From contig CM077647.1 of assembly GCA_039707465.1 (NCBI GenBank), forward strand, positions 46,402,110 to 46,466,109: 64,000 nt of DNA, written 5' to 3'. The DNA comes from Rhabdophis nuchalis. Lineage: Eukaryota; Chordata; Lepidosauria; Squamata; Natricidae. Position numbers and translations under genes: made by a program. The notes beneath the pieces are model-generated. The model saw only the letters and a list, made by a program, of their open reading frames with translations, did not search any database and had not been told where the DNA came from. Positions within the stretch are counted from its first letter, which is position 1; each line of letters starts with the position of its first letter. This document shows positions 1 through 12,491 of this stretch, piece after piece.

Positions 1-2500
1 TTTCCTGTCATGAGTTAGTAAAGCATGTCATATGGGCAAGAGAAGTTTTTTTATTTATTTGGTTGTCATCTATTTCATCAAATGTCACTGGTTGCTCATG
101 ATTTGAACTGGATTTCCCAGGCATTGCACAACTGCCATTACTCCAACTCTATCTCAGGAGGGCTGCAAGTTCTATGCTAGAGCAAGTACATTAGATGGGG
201 TTTTATTTAGAAACCAAAAACATGTATTTGATTCCAAATCTAATCTTTGAATCCTGGCAGACAATTTTACATAAGAATATTGTATTTCAAAGAATCAGCC
301 TTATTCACAGCCAACTTGCTGCTCAACAGTTCAATATAAATTTATAAAAGCATAAGAAATAGGCGTGGCTGCTATGGGCAGTAATGATGTGATCAAAGTA
401 GGTCAAGCAATAGGAGGAAAATCAAGATATGACTGAAGGCCTCTGCAAAAGGAAAGAAGTTGAGGGGTTTTAATTTACTTTATAACTTGTATTGAGTTGA
501 AAAAGAGGAAAGAAAAATTATACTGTAAAAATATCATTTTTCAGAAGATAGTATTTCAAAGGGAAATGTGTTTTAGTTTTAGGAAGATGTATTTTGGTTA
601 GTTGTAGCACCCAAAGCAATACTATAATGAAGCTCCTGGATATTTTTTAAAAATGGACTCCATGTTACCAGTTGGTTGTATTTTCAATGAAATAATTAAA
701 ACCTTAATGGTTTACAATTTAAAGATATATTTATAGTAATCCATTAGAACTGAGCACAGTAGAAAATCTGAGGAGTAAATAGTTTCATTATTCCTCTTAT
801 TGCTAGCTGCATATTTCAAAGCAAAAAAATAGGAAAGTTTTCTTATGGGGAAAAGATTAAATTATGATAATTCAAATTTTCAATTTGGGAAATAAATTCT
901 CACTGACAAAGGCGGTTTTCATTTTCTTAAGTCAATGTTGATGTCTTTAATAGTTAAATTGTGTCTTAAAGGGTTAATGTATATCGGTGACTACAGCTAG
1001 CAAAAACACTACATAAGACAAAACATACTGAGGATGTTTCCAGGCCAAATTAAACATTTCAATTCTGTGCATATTTAATAAGCTCTATTATGTTTATGAA
1101 TTCTATTTCCCCAAAATTAAGACTGTACCTTTAAAACTGTTTTATTTCAAAGAAAAGGATTATGTATTCAATTAATTCTTCTCTTGAAATCAATGGGACT
1201 TAAAAGTCTTTAGTTTTGAATGAATTGCATCTCATCTTATTTTCAATCTATTACTAAAAGTATAATCTGTAATTATCCTATGTATATGCTTGGGTTTATT
1301 GTCAACCTAATGCTGTCCATTTCTGGAAAATTATAGTGCATTCCATAATAAAACATTATATATTGTTTTATTACCTTTGGGAATTCAGCTGTGCTAGTAA
1401 ATTATAGCTTAAGAATGCTTGCCATTTAATTTAAAAAGAAGTTAGTCATGCAACAGAAATCTTTGCTAAATGTATTATATTAGCTAAATAACATTTTTTC
1501 CCCAACATGATGACTGAAAATAGACCTGTGTGTTCCTGATTCAATTCTATTTAAACTATTGGAAATTGTACTTTTAAGTAGTTTAGTAACAATCAAGTTC
1601 TGTTGTCTGGTCTAATAAACTATTCTATAAAACTGATATTTGGAGCCAGAGTTAAATTTCTTACATATTATGATTTAGTATGACTTAGTACAATCATTTA
1701 AAATGAAATTATTATTTGGCAATGGTGGACAAAGGAATACAGAGTGACAAGTAGAACATAATATTGAAAAAAGATTAGTTATAAAAAAATGACATCCTCG
1801 GTTAGCAAAAGCATGCAACAACTAAATATATCCTCCAAGCTAAATGGAACTTTTGACATTTAATGTACAGTGTACTTTATGGCAAGAGATACACTTTGGG
1901 ACATCTGTTGTCCTTGGGACAAGCTGCAATTGACTCATAATAATAACATGAAATAAAGGAGTCCAGGATTGATAAGAGCTACTTCTAAAGTTGAAAGATT
2001 CTCTACAGAGGTCTATCAAATCTCCAGTGTATGTTTTAAATTTCTAGGACAAAACCCTTCTAACCTCTCTGCATTCAATGCCAATTCAGCTGTCTGTTGA
2101 CTGTTTCCTGAGATTGAGGTATCTGTGTTTTGAATGAGTCAAAGAACTTTAGTTTCCATAACAAGATCATTCTATATATAGAGTTGGTAAAACAATGTTT
2201 TGCTTATTGTTATCTGGAGCCATGAAACAACAAGCTATTGCAGCACATCTTCCATTCTCAGACTACTGGCCTTTCAATAAATTGGTAGTTCAAATATTTT
2301 GTTTTAGTTTATTTTTACTGTGAGCTATCATGATGAGTAACAAAATTAATATATGTTGTGTTCCACTGAAGCTTTTTGTTTTGCGTGTTTGTTGGTTTGT
2401 TCCCTCCAAGCCAGTGTTAACATCTGCTAACTGCCTGGACAAATTCTGGATGCAGTTTGTCCTTACCTGCATCCTGCAACTGAGAAAGATGACTGTTCCA
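1..2500. other. AT-rich sequence, no gene or repeat recognised
   Basis: No open frame above about 60 codons with recognisable content, no splice-bounded exon and no interspersed repeat that I can name. Only short poly-A/T runs are visible. Confidence 0.5.
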
Positions 2501-2510
2501 AGGTCACTCT

Positions 2511-2700
2511 ATTGGCTTTGTGCCTCAGGTAACATAAGAATTCAGTCTCCTGGTTTCCAACCTGCTCATTAAAGAACAACACCAAACTGACAACCTGATC
2601 CAAACTGGAAGCAATGATTGCCTGGTTCTTTACCTTCAGCAAAAGTTTAAACACAATCTCCCTGTTTTTAATATGATGCCTTAACACTACACCAAGCTAA
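2511..2700 (+). repeat. fragment of an interspersed squamate repeat
   Basis: Contains the phrase AGAATTCAGTCTCCTGGTTT followed further on by GCCTTAACACTACACCAAG. The same phrases occur in order in the repeat copies near 9800-9911 and 15036-15266. Unrelated sequence interrupts this copy between the two phrases. Class uncertain; SINE or LINE 3' end. Confidence 0.4.
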
Positions 2701-2822
2701 TTTTTTTTAATCATTGAAACATACAAGTGATAATATAAATCACATTTAGAACTAAACTTTAAAAAATTTGACAATAAGTCTGATGTTCATTTACCAGCTC
2801 TAAGATTATATATGCTATAGTA

Positions 2823-3196
2823 CCGTGATGGCGAACCTATGGCACAGGTGCCACAGGTGGCACGCAGAACTATTTCTTAGGGCACGCAAGGCATTGCCCT
2901 GTCAGCTCCAGTGCGCTTGTGTGTGCTGGCCAGCTGATTTAGGCCTTCTTTTGAGGTCGTTTTTCACCCTCTGGAGGCTTCAGGGAAACTCCTGAAGCCT
3001 CTGGAGGTGGGGGGGGGTACTGTTTTCACCCTCCCCAGGCTCCTAGAAAGCCTCTGGAGCCTGGGGAGGGCAAAAAAAGCATGCCAAAAGCAGGGGGCGC
3101 GCACATATAGCATTATGAGTGTGGCACGTCCATGCACGACCCCACTGCTCTCCGCCCGCTTTTGGCACACGAGCCAAAAAAGGTTAGCCATCACTG
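2823..3196. mobile_element. non-autonomous hAT-like element
   Basis: 374-base element with inverted ends: left CGTGATGGCGAACCTATGGC, right TTAGCCATCACTG. It is flanked on both sides by a perfect 8-base duplication, CTATAGTA (2815-2822 and 3197-3204), the hallmark length of hAT transposition. The interior is GC-rich and has no transposase. Open frames crossing it are incidental. Related copies lie at 4178-4702 and 6659-7090. Confidence 0.8.
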
Positions 3197-3204
3197 CTAT
3201 AGTA

Positions 3205-4177
3205 TATGCAACTATGATCTTTCAAAAGTAACTCAAAAAGAAAAATGTAAAGAGGAAATACTGTTGGGTTTGGTCTGTGTTTCATGAGCTTCCACAGGGA
3301 GACCATTAGAGGAATAAATGATAAAAAGTACAAATGCTGGGACTTACATATTTTCATCAGGCACTAGGAGTCAAGTTCATAATTACAGCTTATATAGTGG
3401 CATCAGTTCATGCATGTTGTCATTTGATTTCATCTGGTACAAGTATTGCTCTGTAAGAAGTTTTGTCAAATGATAATATGAAGCTTTCAAAACTTTTGCG
3501 GCATTTTCTAACAAAATCTGGTGAACTCACTGGTAACTCAAAACTGTTTCTTTAGAAGTAATCCAAAGCAATAACTTGCATTTGGACAGTAATGGGTTTA
3601 GTTGCTAGGGAAATGGAGAAGAAAGCAAAACAACAGAGGCATTGTTCATAGTTGCATTTCTTGAAGCCCAAGTGGATAAAAGTCACCCTATCACTGAGAA
3701 ACTTATAAATCTAACTGCCATGCTGATGGTAAGCATAATGCTCAGAAAGAAGGCAGGACAATCTACTGACACTCTCTTGCTGAATCATGATAAGCACCAT
3801 CATAAAAAATCTATGATGGACAACGAAGAGCATTTACTAGCATATGTACATGTTAATAAATGCTAGCAGTACAACTGGACAAAATTGTAATCTGCAAAGG
3901 ATGGATAAGAGAGGGATGATTGTCAAATTTGTACAAAAACTTTGAGAAGCAGAGATCTCTATGGATACACTTAGAGAAAAAAATATATATAATTTTTATC
4001 AGGTTTATTTTTGCACATATATTAAATCCTTACTTTACCTAAGGAAGTCTAGAGGTTTTCATGAACATGACTTAATTTTTCTTCTCAATGATAGATTCAG
4101 GGTCATTTCATTGATATGTAAAGCTTTTAATTATAGGTTCTCATAATACTGTATAGTGCCATCTGAATCGTATATGC
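3205..4177. other. unique AT-rich sequence
   Basis: No gene or named repeat seen. The 74-codon open frame at 3642-3866 has no recognisable similarity and no exon borders. Confidence 0.4.
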
Positions 4178-4702
4178 CCATGATGGCGAACCGATGGCAT
4201 GGGTGCCACTGGTGGCACGTGAAGCCATTTCTGAGGGCATGAGAGGCGTTGCCCTGTCAGCTCCAGTGCAAACGAGCATGCTGGCCAGCTGATTTTTGGC
4301 TTTGGTTTTCAGCCATTTTTTGCCCTCCTGAAGTCTCCAGAGGGAGAAAAATGGTCCAACGGGCAACCTGGAAGTCCATTCCTGAACTTCCGGTTTGTGT
4401 GTTGGGCCTTTTTTCGCCCTCCTCAGGCTCCTAGAAAGCTTCTGGAGTTTTGGGAGGGCAAAAAATGGACCTACCCGGTCCACCAGAAGTCAGAAAATGG
4501 GCTGTTTCCAGCCTCAAGGGGAGGCCATTTTTGCCCTCCCCAGGCTCCAAAAAAGCTGTGTGTACATGCTCTTGACAGCAGGGGGTGTCACACATGTATT
4601 TTCAGGGGGCACGGTGTGGGAGGCATTATATTATGGGGGTGGGCACACAAGTGTGCACAATAGTGCGAGCGGGTGTGCTTTAGGCACCAGAGGTAAAAAA
4701 GG
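4178..4702. mobile_element. diverged non-autonomous hAT-like element
   Basis: The left end, CATGATGGCGAACCGATGGC, matches the family at 2823 and 6659. The right end is decayed (GGCACCAGAGGTAAAAAAGG), and I cannot see a convincing 8-base duplication. GC-rich interior, no transposase. A small tandem repeat of CACTTTATGCAGTCACAT follows at about 4704-4735. Confidence 0.6.
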
Positions 4703-4735
4703 TCACTTTATGCAGTCACATCACTTTATGCAGTC

Positions 4736-6650
4736 TCTCTTCCCTTTAATTTTCTGAGAAGATATTTATTAGTGTCTAAATCACCACTTATAGAGTTTTA
4801 CATGATTATAGCACATAACCTTTTTGGAAGGGGGATCAATTTTTTCTAGGTGTACATAGCATATGTTCTATGTGTACTTTCAGTTTCACTGATCACAAGG
4901 AGGCAGTGCATAACTGCTATCAGCTGCACAGATTCTTACATGTAAAGAGTCCCAATAATATTGTTTATGTGTGCAAGTAAGTACTTTATCATGTATTTCA
5001 TTGTTACAATAATTATTTTATTATCTTGCTCTGCTTAATTTAAAATAAGCAATAAATGAAGTGTATTTTAAAAAAATGCATGTCAACATCACTGTTATTT
5101 TATTTTCCTCTTCTGGGCTTATATTTTATTTAATAATGAATTTATCAATCAATAACATGTATGTAGAAAACTTACAATGTAGTTTTAATGCCAATGAATT
5201 TGTAGAAAATTGGGCAAAGTGCTCAATGCATATGCATAATTGAAAAGAAGCTACTTAATCTGCCCCTTATTTGATCTGCTGTTAATTTAAACCATTTTAG
5301 TTTTTGTTAAAATATGCCTCACTCCAAGTTCATAAGGTAGCTTAGGCCAACATTATTCTAAAACCCACACTTGCAAAGAGTCAGAAAATACTCAGAAAAT
5401 ACTCAGATGCAAAGGCCTTTGAAGTGCCAAATTGACCAAATGTAAGAAAACTGACAGAGATCTTACTGAAAGATTTGGAAGACTGTGCTACATGTTCACA
5501 TATGGCCGTTGTGGTATTATGCACACACAAGCTCTATCATATTCTGGCAACTTTCCAGATGTGTAATATTATCTCCGAAAGATGTTTTACTATCTTCCTT
5601 TTGAATATTTTGTGTTTTGGCAAAGGTGATTACAGTCCCATCAGCTTCAAAAAAGAAAGACAGCGCCCTCTAGCCTCCATCCTGCAGAAGAGCCTTCATC
5701 TCAACAGGAGTGTTTTTTACTCTTTTAAGTTAGGAGTTTTATTTCCTTGGCAGTAGATTTATAATCAAAACATTAATCATGAATCCGCTGCATACTTATA
5801 GTTATTTAGCTTATCTCTGCTACTAAAATAAAGGAAGCATTGTACAGAATAGAAAATATGTTATAATCAGTTTTTGCAAGGGTTTATGATATGACTTTAG
5901 AACTCTGTTTTGCAAACTTGGCAACTTTAAGACGTATGTGGACTTCAATTTCCAGAACTTCAAGTTCATAAGAGGCAGAGTTTGCATCATACTGGACAAT
6001 TGTGAAATTCTTCTGATCTGAAGAAGCCATTAGCAAATCGCAGTTTGTAAGTTACTCTTCTGCCTGAGCAGGAAGCATAAAAAACTTTTAATAACAAAGC
6101 TGGATCCAACTTGTAGCTTATGGATGTGTTGTGGGGGAGGACAAGTGATTAATTCTCCATTGTGTTGTGAATTCTTCCTCTTATGTACTGGGGTGTGACA
6201 TTACAATGGAACATTATTTTGATATTAATTGTAGTTATGCCTGTGAATGAGATGCCTATGAAATTTTAATTCGTACACATCCAAAGCTGCCTTTTACTAA
6301 AATTCAGTCTGAAGTAAAACAGTATCTGAAAAAAATACACCTTCAGGACAACTTTTGAACAAGTTATCCCAAGTATTATCAGTCATTTTGCATTTCTATT
6401 GCTCTTGTATTGTGACAGTTTCCTTGGTCTGCAGTGCTGGTGAAGTATCAAGAACTCTTACTTCATTATGGAATCAAAACAAGTAATTCTTCCCAACTGC
6501 TGTGATAAAATACATTTGTCTAATGGTTCCTGATACATTTTAATTAGTTTTGTTTCTTTTTATTTTAATAGCAACTGACTCTGCTTTTCTTGACTTAGAG
6601 AGCCTTAAGAAATATGTTCACTAATATTTAATTCAGGTATTTTTCCTAGA
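4736..6650. other. unique AT-rich sequence with one fold-back repeat fragment
   Basis: At about 5915-5970 there is a half-copy of the fold-back family seen complete at 48198-48322 (TTGGCAACTTTAAGACGTAT then GTGGACTTCAATTTCCAGAA). No gene is recognised. The 93-codon frame at 5475-5756 shows nothing familiar. Confidence 0.4.
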
Positions 6651-6658
6651 CTATAGAT

Positions 6659-7090
6659 CAGCGATGGTGAACCTTTTTACGCTCATGTGCCATAAGGGGG
6701 GGAGCGCAGGGGTCGTGCACCGGCGTGCCACACACATAATGCAATGTGCCCCCCAGTGCGCACGTGTGCATGACAGGCGCACTCCCCCATTTTTACATGC
6801 TTTTTTCGCCCTCCCCAGGCTCAAGAGGCTTTATAGGAGCCTGTGGAGGGCATAAACAGACCCCCTGCCTCCCCCCCAGAGGCTCTCCAGTGGCTTCAGG
6901 AGCTTCCCTGAAGCCTCCAGAGGACTCAAAACGATGCTACAAGCAAACCAGAAGTTTCTATAAAGCCTAGGGAGGGTGTAAAATGGCTTTAAAAATGGCT
7001 AAATAAGCTGACAGGGCAATGCCTCGTGTGCCCTGCCAAATAGCTCCGCATGCCACCTGTGGCACGCGTGCCATAGGTTCACCATCACTG
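6659..7090. mobile_element. non-autonomous hAT-like element
   Basis: 432-base element starting CAGCGATGGTGAACC and ending GGTTCACCATCACTG, a near-perfect inverted pair. It is flanked by imperfect 8-base duplications, CTATAGAT (6651-6658) and CTATAGGG (7091-7098). Same family as 2823-3196. GC-rich non-coding interior. Confidence 0.78.
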
Positions 7091-7098
7091 CTATAGGG

Positions 7099-8190
7099 GC
7101 TGTCTGGATTACTCAGAATACGTCTTTACCTGATTTTAAGTGAGGATGTTGAAAATGGCCTTACCCTTTTCTAAAGGATTAATAGCCCAAATTTTTCTTT
7201 GAACGCTCATAGCAGCAATGAGTATTTCTGACATTTGTTGCAAAAAAAAAAAAAAAAATCTAATTAATACTTCTGAAATTAAAGCAACAATTAACATCCA
7301 TAACAAAATTTTAATGTGTAGGAATAGTCTTGAAGTGAAATGTTGAAATAAAAAATCTTTTATAAGATTTATATAATATAAACCAATTTCATTGTAATTT
7401 TAGTACAATGACAATAAAGATTATTATTATATATATATTATAAATGCTGGTTTTATACATTTCAAAGTGCTGTTAAAATCCATTTTCCATTCTCCAAAAT
7501 TATTTGTGTCACAGTATATATCTGTCTAAAATCAGTCTTTTAACATCTGATATAATTAATGGATCTAATAACCAAAGTGGTATATCTTTTTTGACAGCCA
7601 GAGAGAAAAATAACACAAGGAAAATTACATTCTAGATTTTAAAAATGATACCCCAATAGGGAAGTAGTTATGGCAGGCCAAAGGCTTTCCCAAGGTAGAA
7701 ACAATTTTAACTAGGCATCTTACAACAATCCACCAGTTATAGATCAATTTTTATCATAAGAGATTCACAGGAAATTGGAATGGGATGAGAGTTACTTTTT
7801 AAAATATGGGTTGAATAATGATGAAATTTATCTTCCTCCCAGGTATTGAGCTTTCTAAAAATAATGAGTGTTGAGGGACATAGATGAGTAAGATACCTGC
7901 CACATAGAGATTTGACTAGAAAGTTACAAAAAGAAAAAGAATAATATGCATTGTAGAATGACAGCTGTGCTAGTCTACCATAGTAAAAAAAAAATCAGTT
8001 TATGAAATCTTATTCCAGAAAAGGTGATATCATATTCCAGTATATTTTGTATGCAGAACCAAATGAGAAATCTCAACAATATTTTTAGAGATCTGTTACA
8101 TCACCCAAATTCTTCTTGGCAGCTTGGGTTTGTTTCCTTATTGATTCAGGAATAGCACATTTTTTTCTAAACTGAGCTTCATTCACATCC
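7099..8190. other. unique AT-rich sequence
   Basis: A poly-A run near 7241-7258 and short AT repeats near 7425-7440. No gene or named repeat seen. Confidence 0.4.
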
Positions 8191-8194
8191 AATC

Positions 8195-8375
8195 TAGGAC
8201 ATCCCAAAGGTGCTTTTTCAAGAGGCAACTGGACTTAATGGGTTTTCTTTGAAGACATTTCGCTTCTTCAGGTTCTTGGATGAGAAGCGAAATATCTTCA
8301 AAGAAAGACATTTGCTGTTTAAAAAGTACTTTTGGGATAACCATGACTTGGATGATTGAGAATCTCCATAAACAT
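8195..8375. repeat. fold-back interspersed repeat
   Basis: Two 24-base arms (8244-8267 and 8283-8306) are reverse complements with one mismatch, built around TTTCTTTGAAGACATTTCGC. The flanks read TTTTCAAGAGGCAACTGGAC and GGATAACCATGACTTGGATG, phrases I associate with a repeat common in reptile genomes. Class not assigned. Non-coding. Confidence 0.5.
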
Positions 8376-8404
8376 ACAATCTAGGTCTAGGACCTCCCCA
8401 TTTA

Positions 8405-9107
8405 TTATTTTATTTTATTAAATTTATACCCCGCCCTTCTCCTACAAAAGTTTCCAGGGCGGCGCACAGGCAAATTAAAACACAACGTACATAAATAGAC
8501 CAATTATTAAAATCCAATTAAATTAAATTACCCCGTGCTAAAACATTTTAAAATTCTCTAACTAAAATTTATAACTAAAAAGTCCAGATCAGGTGATTAT
8601 CCTAGGCCGGTTTGTTGGAACAAATGCGTTTTAAGACGCCGGCGGAAAAGGCGGAGGTCTGTGGTAGTATGGAGTTCAGGGGGCAGGTCATTCCAGAGGG
8701 TTGGGCCCGCCACAGAGAAAGACTTTCCCCTGGGTGTCGCCAACCGGCATTGCCCGGCCGACGGCACCCGGACAAGGCCCTCTCTATGGGAGCGAATTGG
8801 TTGGAGGGATGTATGGGGCAGGACACGGTCTCGCATGTAACTAGGCCCCGAGCCATGGAGCACTTTAAATATGGTCATTAACACCTTGAAGCGCACCCGA
8901 AAGGCCACAGGTAGCCAGTGCAGCTCGCGCAGGAGAGGTGTTACGTGGGACTGCCTTGTGGCTCCCATGACCACCCGCGCGGCTGCGTTCTGGACTAGCT
9001 GTAACCTCCGAGTGCACCTCAAGGGGAGCCCCATGTAGAGAGTGTTACAATAGTCCAGCCTAGATGTCACGAGTGCTTGAGTGACTGTGCGGAGGGCAAC
9101 CCGATCC
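8405..9107 (-). mobile_element. 5'-truncated L2 LINE, 3' end
   Basis: Minus-strand L2 copy. From its 5' break (about 9107) it encodes the C-terminal part of the L2 reverse transcriptase protein: LDYCNTLYMGLPLRC, ELHWLPVAFRVRFK, FSVAGPTLWNDLPPE, ending LKTHLFQQTGLG at 8597. The family's 3' tail follows (complement of CCCTGGAAACTTTTGTAGG and an AATAAA-type end). No stop breaks the 157-codon remnant, so the copy is not very old. The N-terminal endonuclease and the catalytic YADD are absent. Confidence 0.85.
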
Positions 9108-9120
9108 AGTATCCTAGCAA

Positions 9121-9790
9121 CAGTTAAAATTTCTATGAACTTTTCTAAGACTCATTGATACTTATAATTTCAATCAATTACAATGAGAAAGACATAAACA
9201 ATGTATTGCAAATTGAACAATGTTTAATTTGCTAGTTTACAGTTTATTTTTGTAGTGATCTTAAGATATTTGCGGATAATGGGAAATGATCAGAACCTCA
9301 CACTGCAATGTCAGCTGTGGAAATGTTCATGTTGAGTGTTTTGTCTTTGGTTTAAACTTTACTTGCAGAAATGTGCTACCGAAATGATAGTAGAATTCAA
9401 TGATACTATTTCTAACTTTGATGAGGCACTTCCTGTTCAACTTGGTGGAAAAGCAGAAGAAACATTGAATTAGCTACTAAAAACAATCATGATTCAGGAA
9501 GAAGCATGTATGTTTCTGAACCATGAAAGCTACAATGACTTCAGCATTCTTGAATAGTAATCTTATAATAAGCATTCTGGATAACCTGGCCTTTGCTACA
9601 AAAAAAGAAAAAGTCCCAATTGCCTGTATGGCCTTAGATCTCTGCACTTGTTCATCACATTGGGAAGAGATGATGGAAGGTATATAACTTCTTGTAACAA
9701 AGGCAGAGTGGCTAGAAGATGGCTGACCACCTTTCCTTTCAGGTTTCAACCTTCATCAAGGAGTCACACTGACAGTGAAAGCGACTGCTC
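9121..9790. other. unique sequence
   Basis: No gene or named repeat seen. The 90-codon minus-strand frame at 9477-9749 is unrecognised and has no supporting context. Confidence 0.35.
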
Positions 9791-9794
9791 CAAC

Positions 9795-9970
9795 TAAAAA
9801 TGCCTGTTCAGCACCAGCAACTGGCCCAAAGTCAGCTAATTGGCTTTCATGTCTAAGGCAACACTAGAATTCAGTCTCCTAGTTTCTATATCAGCACCTT
9901 AACTATTATACCTGCTGGAGAATTCTGGGAGTCCATACAACTTAAAATGGCCAAGGTTGAGAAACAATGC
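9795..9970 (+). repeat. two abutting interspersed repeat fragments
   Basis: GGCCCAAAGTCAGCTAATTG and AATTCAGTCTCCTAGTTTCT match the repeat at 15036-15266. Immediately after come GGAGAATTCTGGGAGTCCAT and AAAATGGCCAAGGTTGAGAA, which match one arm of the fold-back family at 48198-48322. Confidence 0.5.
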
Positions 9971-10177
9971 TGTGGAGGGATGCAGTTCTACAGGATAAGC
10001 ACCACTGCTGAGAAGGTACGAGTTCACAAATTTAGGATCCAAGAAGATAGCACTGTTTGATAAACTTGCCCTGAACTGTTTCCTTTTTTCCTAGATAAGA
10101 TCGAGCAATTTCACCATTTTACTTTCCTATAGCACCCTTTAGTTTTTATCTTCTTTTTTAAAAACCTTTAAGTCTCT

Positions 10178-10180
<3 letters not shown>

Positions 10181-10232
<52 letters not shown>
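10181..10232. repeat. (TG)n microsatellite, 26 units
   Basis: Perfect TG dinucleotide run, preceded by a short CT run. Confidence 0.97.
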
Positions 10233-11171
<939 letters not shown>

Positions 11172-11750
11172 ATGGTCAAAGACCAGCAATAGACATTACT
11201 TTTACAATATATTAAAAAAGTAGACATTAAAAGTGGATAATAACAAACATGTCCTCAAACTATTCAGGTTGTTCCTTAGTTTATGTGGGTGAAAAGACAA
11301 TAAGTATGGGAGTAAATATAATGATCCAGAAATTGATTAGAGATATCTCCAGATAATTGGTTCAAGATGACAGCTGTAATTCTGTAACCAATTGTTTTCT
11401 TGTGGACAGTGCAGAATTTTGCCACTGCATTCGTGGTAGATGGATTTGAGTCCAGGAGGAGAAAGCCTACATAAAAATTGCCCTCCTTGGCAATCTCTCT
11501 AGTAAGGGGAGAATATATGCAGACCTATTAACTCTGTATAACTCACAATATAATAAAACATGTGAGATATCTTCAACTTCTCCAGTTGGCCAGTTGAAGA
11601 AACATCATTGAGCAAATAATATTTTTAATCTTTTTAATGTCCAAAGGGATTTGATTATGATCAAGACAATGTCAGCTGTTAGGGAGAACATAAATAGAAC
11701 TTCCTCAGATGTTTTCCTACCTTAATCCTTTTAGTCTTGCAATGGTATAT
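11172..11750. other. unique sequence
   Basis: No gene or named repeat seen. Confidence 0.35.
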
Positions 11751-11752
11751 GA

Positions 11753-11905
11753 CAGTGGTGGGCAAACTTATTAGTCAAGAGAGCCAAATATTAACAGTAC
11801 CACGATTGAAATTTCTTTTGAGAGCCAAAAGGTGTGGCCTGTTTTGTGGTCATGTGACCAGGTGGGCGTGGCCAATTTGGAAAATGTGGTGAAACTCCAA
11901 TATTC
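11753..11905. mobile_element. left-end fragment of a hAT-like element
   Basis: Begins CAGTGGTGGGCAAACTTATT and continues GAAATTTCTTTTGAGAGCC, matching the left end of the longer element at 12295-13421. Its right end is missing; a CR1 3' end follows directly. Confidence 0.6.
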
Positions 11906-11911
11906 CAATAT

Positions 11912-12245
11912 ATAACTCCAGTGTTCCAATATCTCAAGGGTTGCCACCAAGAAGAGGAAGTCAAACTATTCCCCAAGGAACCAGAGGGTAGAACAAGAAG
12001 TAATGGGTGGAAACTAATCAAGGAGAGAAGCAACTTAGAACTGAGGAGAAATTTCCTGACAGTTAGAACAATTAATCAGTGGAACAGCTTGCCTCCAGAA
12101 GTTGTGAATGCCCCAACCCTGGACGTCTTTAAGAGGATGCTGGATAGCCATTTGTCTGAAACAGTATAAGGCTTCCTGCCTAGGCAGGGGGTTGGACTAG
12201 AAGACCTCCAAGGTCTCTTCCAACTCTGCTATTGTATTGTATTGT
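11912..12245 (+). mobile_element. CR1 LINE 3' end
   Basis: Encodes the CR1 C-terminal stretch (LKGCHQEEEVKLFPKE, RTRSNGWKLIKERSN, NSLPPEVVNAPTLDVFKRML) to the stop at about 12167, then GGGGGTTGGACTAGAAGACC and a (TATTG)n tail. Strongly 5'-truncated. Same family as the long copy at 41108-43740. Confidence 0.85.
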
Positions 12246-12294
12246 AATTGCAACTGCAATTGAGTCTACCTATCTTGCTGCTTATCCTCTAGTC

Positions 12295-12444
12295 CAGTGA
12301 TGGGCAAACTCATTAGTCAACAGAGCCAAATATCAACAATAAAATGATTGAAATTTCTTTTGAGAGCCAGAAGAAGGGGAAACTCACTTAACAACGGTTT
12401 TGCTTAGCAACCAAAATTTTGGGCTCAATTGTGGTCATAAGGTC

Positions 12445-12491
<47 letters not shown>

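Noticed and set aside
4127..4757. Overlapping 88-120 codon frames near 4.4 kb
   Set aside because: They lie inside a GC-rich non-autonomous hAT-like element, where stops are rare by composition.
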